Of a stretch of 64,000 nt of DNA, positions 1 through 10,800 are shown piece by piece. A model generated the notes under the pieces. The model did not search any database and had not been told where the DNA came from. It saw only the letters and a program-made list of their open reading frames with translations. Both the position numbers and the translations under genes were made by a program. Positions within the stretch are counted from its first letter, which is position 1. Every line of letters starts with the position of its first letter. The stretch is from Sclerurus mexicanus (lineage: Eukaryota > Chordata > Aves > Passeriformes > Furnariidae): assembly GCA_013396755.1 (NCBI GenBank), contig VWZF01006750.1, positions 2,148,586 through 2,212,585 of the forward strand, in the 5' to 3' direction.

Positions 1-35
1 GGCTTGTGTGTCGGCGGGGGGGCGGGCGGCAGGTC

Positions 36-125
36 CCTTCGATAGCTCAGCTGGTAGAGCGGAGGACTGTAGTGGTGGTGCCCGCGGGAATCCTTAGGTC
101 GCTGGTTCGATTCCGGCTCGAAGGA
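36..125 (+). tRNA. tRNA-Tyr (anticodon GTA) with a 17-nt intron
   Basis: Carries tyrosine to UAC/UAU codons. The acceptor arms CCTTCGA (36-42) and TCGAAGG (118-124) pair perfectly, with discriminator A125. The A box TAGCTCAGCTGG lies at 43-54 and the B box GGTTCGATTCC at 104-114. The anticodon GTA is 69-71. A GC-rich intron (about 73-89) interrupts the anticodon loop one base 3' of the anticodon, the canonical site for the tRNA splicing endonuclease; eukaryotic tRNA-Tyr genes normally carry an intron here. The spliced product is 73 nt. No defect is visible, so it should be functional. A Pol III T-run follows 10 bp downstream. As I recall, human 8q13 also has tRNA-Tyr/tRNA-Ala genes just upstream of TRIM55, so the placement looks like conserved synteny. 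Confidence 0.96.
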
Positions 126-135
126 GACGCTGTGC

Positions 136-140
136 TTTTT
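136..140 (+). terminator. Pol III terminator of tRNA-Tyr
   Basis: A run of five T residues begins 10 bp after the last base of the tRNA-Tyr gene. RNA polymerase III terminates at four or more T on the non-template strand. Confidence 0.85.
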
Positions 141-157
141 CTTCCTGCGCCGCCAAG

Positions 158-422
158 GCAGGATCACCTGGAGCAGGTTACTCAGGAACACATCCCAGTG
201 AGTTTGGAATGTCTCCGGAGAGGGAGACTCCGCAACCTCTCCAGGCAGCCCGTTCCAGAGCTCCGCCACCCTCAGTGTAAATCTTCCTCGTATGGAGGTG
301 GGACTTCTTATGTCTTAGTTTATGGCCACTGCTCCTCGTCCTGGTGCTGGACACCACTGAACAGGGACTGGCACCCTCCTTTGAGATACTTATATGCATT
401 AATGCGATCCCCTCTCAATCTA
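158..422 (-). mobile_element. CR1 LINE fragment, antisense
   Basis: The plus strand reads as the reverse complement of the avian CR1 3' region. Recognisable blocks are the GGATCACCTGGAGCAGG segment (161 on), the GGAGACTCCGCAACCTCTCC segment (about 224) and the GATCCCCTCTCAATCT segment (about 407). The CR1 3' terminus, which should lie to the left, is missing; the element stops about 18 bp short of the tRNA-Tyr terminator. After about 422 the similarity I can recognise is lost. It is a dead remnant. Confidence 0.85.
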
Positions 423-2861
423 ATAATACATGTTTGGCATTATCCTATGTGCAGCCTAAAAAATTACGTGTTTTTAGCTCAATCTTATCTGGTTTTGTTA
501 GGTCCTCTTTTCCAAGGTGGTCCTTAGTGTGCTACTTCAGCTCTGGATGGTCTCTCCTCATTTTGCATGATGCTTTACATGATGCCAAGTAATCCTTACT
601 GGTTGCGCTGCCTGTGACGCCAGATAACCCTTATGAACGAGGGCTGCAAGCATCCTGGCTGATAGGAGTGGGTAAAAGTGCTCCCACAGTCTCTTGGCTT
701 AAGGCAACAGATGTGATGTTTGGTCCTTTGGTTGTGCCATAAAGGAGGATGTTCTAGGAGAACATGGAGCAGGGGGAGAGGGGATATAGAGGTCCTTTAT
801 ACAGAGGGGTTTTAGTGCAGACATGGGCTTGCTTAGGACATAGTTAATAAGAGAGCCAGCACTCATACGCTGCTTTTTCCCCCTGTTTCCTATTGTTTCC
901 TTTTTTCCTTCAAGTCTTCTTTTCCATTACAGGTGCTATGTGGGATGCAGAAAAACAGGCTTGGAAACAGTTTCTGGCTTGAAGAAAGTAAACATGTCTG
1001 AAAGCATCCAAGTCTGCGTAGCAGAGAAAGAATGGAAGTGAAGTTTTCTCTTTCAACAGAACCCAGAGTGAGTCTTCCCTCCATGTGAAAGTGTTTCTCT
1101 GGGGTAGATTTCAGATATGAGAGCAAGGAAGACCAACTCTCTGTGGGAATGTAATACATGTAAGATTATTAGCAGAGAAATAGGTTTATGTAGCTCAGCA
1201 GGAGTCAGACCTGCAAGCTGCTTCTCTGTAGTTACATGCTTTGTATGTTACATCCCTGGCCCCCGACACCTCTATATTAATTAATAAGTTTGTGTGTATG
1301 GACACACATACAGACACCAACAACAACCTTTTCTCCTTTCTCTTACAGCATGGCGCAGTGCATCCTTCTCAGGAGCTGCTTCAGGAGAAATGCAGGCATG
1401 TGTAACAGTGTATCCCCAATAAGGCAGAATGCAAGCCAGGAAAGAAAAACAAACAAACAAACAAACAAACCAAAACCCCAAACCCCCACAAAATGTAGAC
1501 ACTGCTAAGGAACTACTCTGCCTCTTGAGCTATGGCCTGTTACATTCATATGATTTCTTGGCTCAGCCTCCCACTCTTCTAGGACATGCTAATGGATCTA
1601 AAAGTACTAAATGCTTTTCACTACGGTAACATCCTATTCAGTGCTTGGATGATAATGTAGCTTGCAAAATACTTCACTTTGGAGCAAGTTATTATTAACA
1701 GTGACCTGCAAGTGATTAATTATTTCTGTATCTGGTCTCCAGCAAGGGCAAATAACCAGCTCTGTGTGTGCACCCTATTCAATCATTTGTATCACTTAAT
1801 AATGAACGATGCCAGAGGTTATAAAAACCTCATTCATATGACACTTCACTCTGCTACACTGAATCAGTTGCCAGAATGAGGCAGCACAGGCAAACAGTGG
1901 GATCAGGTGTTGTTAAATAGCCTGGCAGTACAGGGGGGGGACACCTGCTCCAAAAAAGAAACTTTCAGCTTGTGTGTTATAAAACATTTGTTTGTATTTC
2001 AAGCAAAAGCTGCCTCTTCTGCTGGAGAAAAGGGAAATATGGTAAGTCTCAGGGGAGTATGAGGGTAGGACTGCCTGGAGGATTTCAAAGCAGAGATGGT
2101 GAAAAAGTTCCTGCATGATGAGGTGCTGCCTGATGGATGCAGTTTGAGATACATGACATCATGCATGGACAAGATGTTCTGCTCATCACAGAGGTGGGAA
2201 ACCACTGGAAACAGGACAGCATTCTGATTTTGCTAGTACCTGAAGCTTTATTACTTTACTTAGGTACTCTTGTTAGTGTATCTACTTGGAATATTGTAAA
2301 CACGTACTTCTGTTTGTACCTACTTTTCACCTGACTCAAGTGGGATTTCAGGGTCACCAGACCTAGCTGTCACTCAGTTATCAGCAGGTCTCTCAGTTGA
2401 CATCCTCAGCACTCAGGCGTGACTTTTAGCTCCCCAGGACACACCCCTGCCCCATTTCAGCAGGAGGAGCTGGCTAGATGAGCATCATCCAGGGCCAGCC
2501 AAGCTGGAGTGTGACAGCAGAAAACTGGAGGATGCTGGGAATAGACATGAACGTTGGAGGTTCCCAGTGGCATTGGGAAAGATCCATGTAATAACAAGAT
2601 CTTTTCAAGTATAAATCTCTTTGGAGATGGAGTTGACCCAATTAAAACTTACCAAGGATGCTAAGCAGGTACCAACATAAAGAAAGTAAAATGTCCCACT
2701 TGGTGCTTTCCAATGTCTTCCTTTTTTTTTTCTTTTCTTTTTTTTTGACCCCCCCTTGCACCACCTAACTGTTCAGTTTTTCCCTCCATCCATGCATGGT
2801 GGTCTGGCATCCTTAAGGAAACCCAGAGTGAGGACGGCAAGGAGTATAAAATCAACACCAG
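423..2861. other. Intergenic, no gene recognised
   Basis: Only short, unrelated open frames occur and none resembles a known protein. The stretch holds a short AAAC microsatellite (1447-1470) and a pyrimidine-rich run near 2717-2747. I see no promoter, conserved motif or clear repeat family. Confidence 0.6.
1447..1470 (+). repeat. (AAAC)6 microsatellite
   Basis: Six perfect tandem AAAC units can be read directly. Confidence 0.95.
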
Positions 2862-2934
2862 CAAGCCAGGCAGGAGTTGAACCTACAATCTTCTGATCCA
2901 TAGTCAGACATGTTATCCATTGTGCCACTGGTCC
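2862..2934 (-). pseudogene. tRNA-Arg(ACG)-derived pseudogene
   Basis: The reverse complement is a 73-nt sequence closely resembling vertebrate tRNA-Arg(ACG). The A box TGGCACAATGG fits the consensus. The B box GGTTCAACTCC differs by one G-to-A change. The anticodon loop reads CTATGGA, so ACG has become ATG. Most differences from the functional gene look like CpG decay (CG to TG or CA). The acceptor stem has a mismatch (position 3 A opposite C) and two G-T pairs. A T4 stretch follows about 10 nt downstream on the minus strand. The box elements may still bind Pol III factors, but a functional arginine tRNA is unlikely. It could be an old tRNA copy or the head of a tRNA-derived SINE; I see no SINE body. 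Confidence 0.8.
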
Positions 2935-5900
2935 CCCATTGCTAAGTACAATAAATGAGGACAGTCCTGGGTCACTACCTTGGGACTGTCACCTGGCTCT
3001 GCAGGGGGCACCTGGACTGCCAGCGCCACTAAAATGCAGAGATTGCACAGTGAAAATTCCAGTTTCTGTGTCCAAGCTACCTATCTGATGTTGTTCCACT
3101 GTGATGAAGAGCTTTGCAAGTGCAAGCCGAGAACAAGTCACATCATGTCACCTGCTGCAGTATCTATGCTGAAAGGAAATAAGAAAAACAATGTAATACC
3201 ATCCAGTTCCCAAATTCTGGCAGTTGTGTCATGCCAGATATAATACAGACACAAACAGCTGATAAATTCTGTCATGTCCCTGCCCCAAGCAGCCATTTGG
3301 GCCAGCAGAGCCTGCCTGTTCCCAGGGTGTCTGGAGGAGGAATCCCTGCTGATAGGAGAAGCTGCTTCCATGATGCTGTAGCAGATGAGCCTTGTAGCCT
3401 TCACCCCACACTTGGTCCTGCCTCCATGGAAGGACCCCACAGCAGACACATAGGGCCTGCAGGGCCTGTTGGACTGGGACAGGCTGCATGGTACAGCACA
3501 GAGCTGATCTGTTCAGAGAAATAAGGGCAGCTCTGAAGGCACTGAGATAGCATCAGCACCTCATCTCCCTGGGAACCCCCACGCCACTGTCACACCGATA
3601 CTTCTCCCATTAGGACGTGCCTGACTCACATCTGCACGTTGGTTCCTGCCCTAGCCTCTGAGTAACTCTTGGTCCATACCCCATAATTTTTCCCTGCAGC
3701 TCAGCTGCCAGAGACAATACTCTTTGGACTGTCAAAACAGGCTTTGCCTTTGAATTCATACAAAACATCACATTTGTACTTCACAAAGGAGAGCAGTCTC
3801 CCAGTGACTGTGGTCTTCATCACTTGATGGGCTCCACAAAGGCCACAAGGTCACAGAAATTGTTTTCCAGTTTTTACTCATCAATCACATAGAAAGAAAG
3901 TTTTGCTTTCCCAGGAAGAGCCGGGGATTTTATAACATTCTGGATACAGTCTCAGGGTTTCTCGGTGACACTTGCTCCTGCTTTTCTGAGCCCTTTGCTT
4001 ACCTTATGGCAGTCAAATGAGTTAACCCATCACTGATAATAACCTGTGTGTCCATGAGCTGCCAGCTTCTTTCCAATGGTATCTCTTGATTGCTGTTTGA
4101 TTTCTGCATGACATTTGTCCATTCAGGCTTTCATAAACAAGTCTGTATCAGAGAGAGACAGGATACTGGAAACAAACTGCATATTTAGCCCTAGTTTCAT
4201 TAGACAAATACAAACCAAAACAAAGCAGTTAACCAGTGTTGGACATTAGGGAGCATGGAAAAACACGAATGGCTCTTTTTTCCATTCCTTAGGAGCAGGA
4301 TGGGATTCATGCAACCTGCTGCCAGGGAAAATGCCAGGAGCTGTTGGAGACAGACGTTAATCACTGTAACTCTATTTGAACATACATTGCTACTCTACTT
4401 CCCTCAGCAGCAGTAATTTTGCCTGACTATACTGTGATAAGTGATGGCTTTTGGCTTGACTTGCTTGTGAGTGCTCCTTCAAGTCATGGACTATCTTGTG
4501 GGGTAATGAAGGTATTATGTTCTGTATAACAATGAAGATGTTGAGGATGAAGTTTGAAAGGAGGAAGAGCCAGTTTAGCAGCTCCTTGCTCCAAAGTAAA
4601 GAAGTCCCACTTCTCCCCTCTTTTCCACTGCCTTCAACTACGCAATTTACCTTGTCCTTGCTCTGGTGGTCTGTGGTCACTCCAGCCATCTAAATTAGCT
4701 TGATAACCTGGTAAAATGGGCAATCTCCCAATCAGCCAGGTGAATCAGCTCAGATGGTGCAAATGAGGGGATCACACCTGGCAGCCAGGGCTAGCACAAG
4801 GGAGGCAAGAGGCCCAGGCTGCCCCATCCTGCTGGCCAGGGCAGCTCAGCCTCCTTCACGTGCTTGCCAAACTGCAGTCTGGAGGAGGAGTGTTGTGATG
4901 AGATAATGAAGCAGAAGACATGGAGTGGGAGACAGGTGTGGGAAGTGGGGAAGGTATCCACAGGTGTGAGGTAGAGCCACTGTTTGCCTCCACAGACAGC
5001 TCACTTTAGACCTGTTATTTCTGTCCTTTCTTCATTTTCATTCTTGCTCACTTTATTTTTTGCAGGTGTAAGTAAGGTGGGTAGTGAAGATGAGATCAAA
5101 TTCCTTCTGATTGCCTCAAGCTGGTGCAGAGGGGTAAGCGCTGAGGGGAGCAGCTCCTTCATAAGCAGAGACTTGCAAATAGTTTCTCTTTTGCAGATGG
5201 GTTTTGGCTTTTTTCCCCTGAATTAATCATGAAAAAACACAAAGAGAATGAAAGGGGGTAAGCATGTCCAAATGGCTAGTGGGCATACAGTAACAGGAAG
5301 AATGTAATTGCAAACAGAAGTTCACGAGGATAGACATGGTGCCGCTTTCTACTTGAGCATCTTGGACTTGCACCTATTCTTCCTGTTGGCAGCCAGAGAG
5401 ATGACCCACTGCATGCCCAGGCCAGGTAGCACAGAGGGCTCCCATGTATTACCTCAGAGATCCAAGTGATGTTACCCCTACTGTGATGATAGGATGAAGG
5501 ATCGTGTTAGAAAAGGGGAGTCTCAGGTTTCCATGGATGTCTAACAGAATGCTCTGAGCAAACAAGGCCACTCCATTTTGCCTAATGGAGCACGTACTGC
5601 ATTCAAAACCAGCTGTGTTGTGCTGCCTGGTGATTTGGAAAGCATGACCTGGTGAGATAGGCCCTGCTTTAACTAAGAAGATGGCTATAGCCAAGACTAA
5701 TGATTTGAGACAAAGCCTTGATCAGGCAGCAGACTACCCCAATGCCTGGAGAAAGCTGGAGCCAGAGCTGGAAAATCAGACTAGTGGTCCAGTAAGGGAG
5801 TGAAAACAGATAAGAGCTAGAAATAAGAAGGGGTAATACATCTCTAAGAGACACTTTCTCCTTCTCCTGACTATGGCTCTTCCAGGAGGGAGCAGGGGGG

Positions 5901-7359
5901 CTGCGGCTGAAAGAAGGCATATCACTTTGGATATTCGCACACAATGCTTTGGACATTTTGGAGAACAAGCTGGCAATCCAGAGTGCTTCTAAGGTGCCTC
6001 AAGCTCTATGTGGAGTTTTACCACATCCTTTGGCAAGGAACAAGTCATTAGTATCCAATTACACTGAAATCATACTTAATACAAGACAGGTTAAGACAAA
6101 AAGCAAATAAAAACATACACTCACAGTTACCAAGACAGTTAAACTTAAAAAAGAGGTAGGTGGAGAAATGATAGAAAACCAGGCTTCAGTTACTGGCTTT
6201 GAAGATTAAATCAGCAAGGCTATTCTCTCACATCTAGGTATTCTGCCACAGGCTCTCCTGACACAGTGAGGAGCAAAGAGCCTATCTTCCTCCACACCTT
6301 ACACCTCAGGCTGTGTTGACCAAGAAGTTTATCTATGTGGGGCAACAAAGCACCTCTCTACTCCTAAAACATTTCTTCTAAAACTCCGAATTCTTCCAAT
6401 CCTTGGAGGTTCACCACCTCAGTATGGAGCTCCTCCTATTTCTCCCCTATTCAAGAAGACAGGATGGCCTTTCCTCTTGGCAAAAATAAGAATGATTTCA
6501 TTCTTTTAACATTACCTGGCCAGCTAACAATACCTTGGCTCAAGTGCTAAGCCAGGGTGCTGTCATGGGAAAGGCACTGGTTCAGTTCATGGTGTCTCAA
6601 TGCCACCATTTTCTTTTTCTCTTTTTATTTATTTTTTTTTCCATAGTAATGTAAACATCTCTTCGTTGCCCTGCTTGCTGTCATTATTCTGCTGGGCATA
6701 CAGAAAAGTAAGTGTGCCTAGTCAGATTTGGTTTGGAGTTTGTTTTAATCTAGTTGTTTCAATCTAGTGCTGTGAATAGAAGCAAGGGGAGCCAGTTCCT
6801 GGCTGCTCAAGCAGAGGCTGCTTCTTAGCTGATGGGACTTGTCTTTTCAGGAAGAGGGTAAGACAGTCCACTCCCTTCATGGAAGAGGATAAATTAGATG
6901 AAGGTTGATGTGGGAAGGAGGAGAAGCAGGTTTCTGTGGTGCTGAGAAGCAGCAGAGGAGGTGGGAGTATTGTGCTGGGCTTGAGGAATCACTTTTAAAG
7001 GATTTGTTCAATGCAGAGGACATCCTGAGACTTGCCACTGTGCATGCACACATAGTTGCCTTGAGTCTTTTTTCCCTTTGCATCTTCTGCTTACCCCTGC
7101 AAATGTTCTCCTGCCATTTTCACAAAGTGGCCTCACTTAAGCACCACACAGAGATGTCCATTAGCTGGCTGGCAGCACAGTTTCCTGCCTAAGCTAGAAG
7201 GAAATGTTCCAGTGCCTTTCTGCCCTCCTACATGGCTCCTGCAGCATTTGGGGCTGAGGGAGGAGTGGGGACAACACCAGGCCAGGGCCAGAGAGCAGAC
7301 ATACTGATCCTGCTGCTTCCCACATGCTGGACAGGCATGCTCCCCTCAGAAAGCTGTAA
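2935..7359. other. Intergenic, no gene recognised
   Basis: No coding exon, RNA gene or confident repeat was recognised. Open frames are all about 100 codons or less and lack recognisable domains. Polypyrimidine tracts occur near 6610-6640. Confidence 0.55.
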
Positions 7360-7818
7360 ATCACTGAATCATATAGAATCCATTAGGTTTGAAAAGACCT
7401 CTGAGGTCATCGAGTCCAACCTATGACCAAACACCACCATGTCAACTAAACCATAGCACTGAGTACCATGTCCAGTCTTCCCTTAAACACCTCTGGGGAA
7501 GGAGACTCCACCACCTCCCTGGGCAGTCCATTCCAATGTCTAAGCACCCTTTCTGTGAATAAATTCTTCCTAGTTACCAACCTAAACCACCCCTGGTACA
7601 GCTCAAGACTATGTCCTCTCATCCTGTCACTAGTTGTCTGCAAGAAGAGACTGACACCCACCTGGCTACACCCTCCTTTCAGGCAATTGTAGAGAGTGAT
7701 AAGGTCACCCCTGAGCCTCTTCTTTTCCAGGCTAAACAACCCCAGCTCCCTCAGCTGCTCTTCATAGGAAATGTGCTCCAGACCTTTTACCAGCTTCATT
7801 GCCCTTCTCTGGATGTGA
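7360..7818 (-). mobile_element. CR1 LINE 3' fragment, antisense, with ORF2 C-terminus still open
   Basis: The plus strand is the reverse complement of a CR1 3' end, from the AATCATATAGAATCC terminal region (about 7367) to the GCCCTTCTCTGGA block (about 7800). On the minus strand a frame at 7799-7446 stays open for 117 codons and ends in the typical CR1 ORF2 C-terminal pattern (…RHWNGLPREVVESPSPEVFKGR…). This copy is therefore better preserved than the other CR1 pieces here. The element is 5'-truncated, as CR1 insertions usually are, and cannot mobilise itself. Confidence 0.9.
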
Positions 7819-10800
7819 GGGAAAGGAAGAAAATGAGAACAGCAAGATGGAAAAAGGTGGAGCTTCCTGCTCTCTCACACTGGCCTCTTCAGATGCTCTA
7901 TTTTTCAATTGCCAGTGTATCTTGTGAGGTCAGATGTAAAGAGCATTTCACATGGGAACACATTAAGAAGTCATCAGAGAAAGGATGAGAGAATTGTCAC
8001 CTTCTTCCTGCCTGAGAGACACCTGGCTTGTTAAAGAGACATACTTCCCTGAAAGGGAACAATTGATGACTTCAGTTCTGGGAATGAGCAGCCCATCTGA
8101 ACACATTTCAGAAGCCCAAGGAATTGGCTATGAGACCTAACATATCAGGAACACCCTAATGAATGCAACCTGAGACGTGCAGAGGAAGCTTATAAGGAAG
8201 GATTGCACCTTCTCAGGGCAATCACCTGCACATCTAGTGACAGGTGAGAGATCTTGCCAGTTTAGATGAGCAAGGATAGGAGCATGTATAGGTTTTAAAA
8301 GTATTCTATAAATATAATATTATTTTGATGGTTATTAACGGATTTTTCATGTGTTGTTTTTTGTTTGGTTGGTTTTGTTGTTTTGGTTTGGGTTTTTTTC
8401 TTTTTTCTTTTTTTTTTTTTACATTTTTTGCTTCATCTCTTCTGGATTAAGTGTGATTTCAGTGGTGCTGATTGCCTGCTGACCTTACTTGCTGAAGGCT
8501 ACAGTGAACTGTTATCCTGTGGCCACCTAGCTCATGTCAGGCTCCTTGGCACATTCTCTGGAGTGCTAAAGGTTAGTGATAGCCATACCTGTCCCATTTC
8601 GGCTTCAGGAATAAGGTTCCTGCTGAGTACCTCTGGTGGAGGTCAGAGATAGGAGAGGCATCCTCTGCTGGCAGAAATTACTGTGGACAGTGGTGTGGAA
8701 TGAAAGACTGGCTCTGGGATTCATTCTGGAGGTTTCTCAAAGTGTCTGTCAGGAATCCAATAAGTTCAGTGATGAGCAGGAATCTCCCTATGTGAAAATC
8801 CCCTCTCCTTGGAGCCAGAATTAGAACCAGTGACTAAGGATTACTCTGAGAGCACTCAACCCTCCACCCTGGGAGCTGAGCTGTCAGAAGATGAGAGATG
8901 TGGTCCTGAAAGAAACACCCATCGGGATCCCACAGCAGCCTCAGTCCTGGCAGCATGATGGCAAGTGGCAGATGCATCACTCTTGGATATGGGGAACCAA
9001 GGCCTAAAAGGTACCTTGAATACATGTTTCTGCACAAAACAATGCTGCTGCAAAGCTGTTGGCTCACTGTGAAGCGCTTCATAGCAATGATTAGAGATGG
9101 AAAAAGCAGCAATGCCATACTACATGGTAACTAGAAAAGATGAGAATTGTAGTCTATTCTTACATTAATCTATTATCACCCCTCTCATATTTGCATTACA
9201 GTCTTTGGGATTATCAAAAGCAGCAGATGATGCGTACTGCTACAGCTTGTCCCTTCTCAAGGATTCCCTGAAGTAAGATTGTCTGCACACCTGCAGTGGG
9301 ATAGAGATGAGGGGGATCTGACCCCACGGCATTATAAAATGAGCAACACAAGTGACAAAAGGAAGCAAAAATTAAAATAAGCAGATCCATCAGGGGGTCT
9401 GTTTTTACACCACATCTCCTTGCTTGTAGGCTTCATTAGCAGTGCAGCTCTAAATGCTATGATAATGGAAATGCACAGCAGCTCTGGCACTGATCCTGTG
9501 CTCTGCTTTGCCACCACATCCTAGTCCTCACAGTAGCACACCTTCCCTCACATATAGTCCTGGAGCAGCCTCCTACAATGCTAATGGCTGCGGTCATGGA
9601 AGTCACCCTCTGGACTGAAGACAGGCTGTGCTTGGCTGGGTGAGGAGGAGGCAGTGGGAGAATTTGGAGGGGGTGTGGGGGTGGGAGACAGCCAGCTCCA
9701 AACTCTTTGTCTTCTCCCACATCATAGTATCAGACTATTTTGATGCAGCGTATTTCCCAGCTCTGACTGCAGAGGGTAAAACTGTATAGTGAAAGATGTG
9801 CATCCTCAGGCAGAACAAAAATCTTACTGCAAATGTGCCCACTCCATGGCAAGGTCAAAGCCTTTGAAGAGACACAAAATCTGAGTTATTCTATAACCAA
9901 AGAACTTGCGGTGCACCTTTTCTTCCCTTTTGCTGTGTACCCTTTCTTCCCTTGCCTTCCCTAAACTCTGCCAGAATCAGAAAAGGTAACTCCTAGGGAA
10001 CAGCCTGTTGGGAGAAGGTGATGCAATATCATGCATGCAGACATGGTGCAGACATGGGCCAACATGCCTGAGATTCTTCATGAAGTGATAATTCAAAAAG
10101 ATGTTAATCTAATGGACTGCTGCTTGGTACAATGAACACAATGTCACAGTGTAACAGTGGATGGCATCCTTGATCATAGCTAAAAATGCCTTCATTCAAC
10201 TCCTGCCTGGCTTGAAGGCATTTCCAGCTGTTGTTGTCCTTGCAAATGCTTGCATCTCTCTCCTAAGCATTGTACTCCCCTATCCTAACATGAATCTCAT
10301 GTGAAGGAGTGGAGGTAAGAACTTGGATGAAAAATGGCCAAAAGGGTAACTTGCTCTTGTCATCTGACTTTCCAGAGGAAAAATAGGCATTGGTACTTAG
10401 AAATGAATAGTCATACTGGTTTTGCTATATGCCTTAAGAGCATTTTCAGAGCAAAGAAACACATGAAAGGAAAACAAAGCAGTTTGGGAAAAAAAATTCC
10501 AAGAAACCTCTGCCACCTCTGTCACCAGTCACATGTTAAACAGGCACTTGAGTGGTTCTGGTAGCAACTTTCTGTATGAAAACCTTCCTGCCCCCATACA
10601 CAGTATTATTGTTTAGCTGTAATACCAAAATGTTCGATCCTTTTTCTTTGAGCACTGAATCTCTATTCTGTCCTGAAGCAATGACCCTCAAGATGGGGAT
10701 GGATGAAAACATAACCTGGACCATCCTGGGGACTTTGGGTGGAGTCTCAGCAGATCTCTGATGTGGTATAAAGTCATATGCTGAGCACAAACTTAAAAAT

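Noticed and set aside
2862..2934. Functional tRNA-His reading of the ATG anticodon
   Set aside because: Body and loop are those of tRNA-Arg(ACG), it lacks tRNA-His identity features, and the acceptor stem is damaged.
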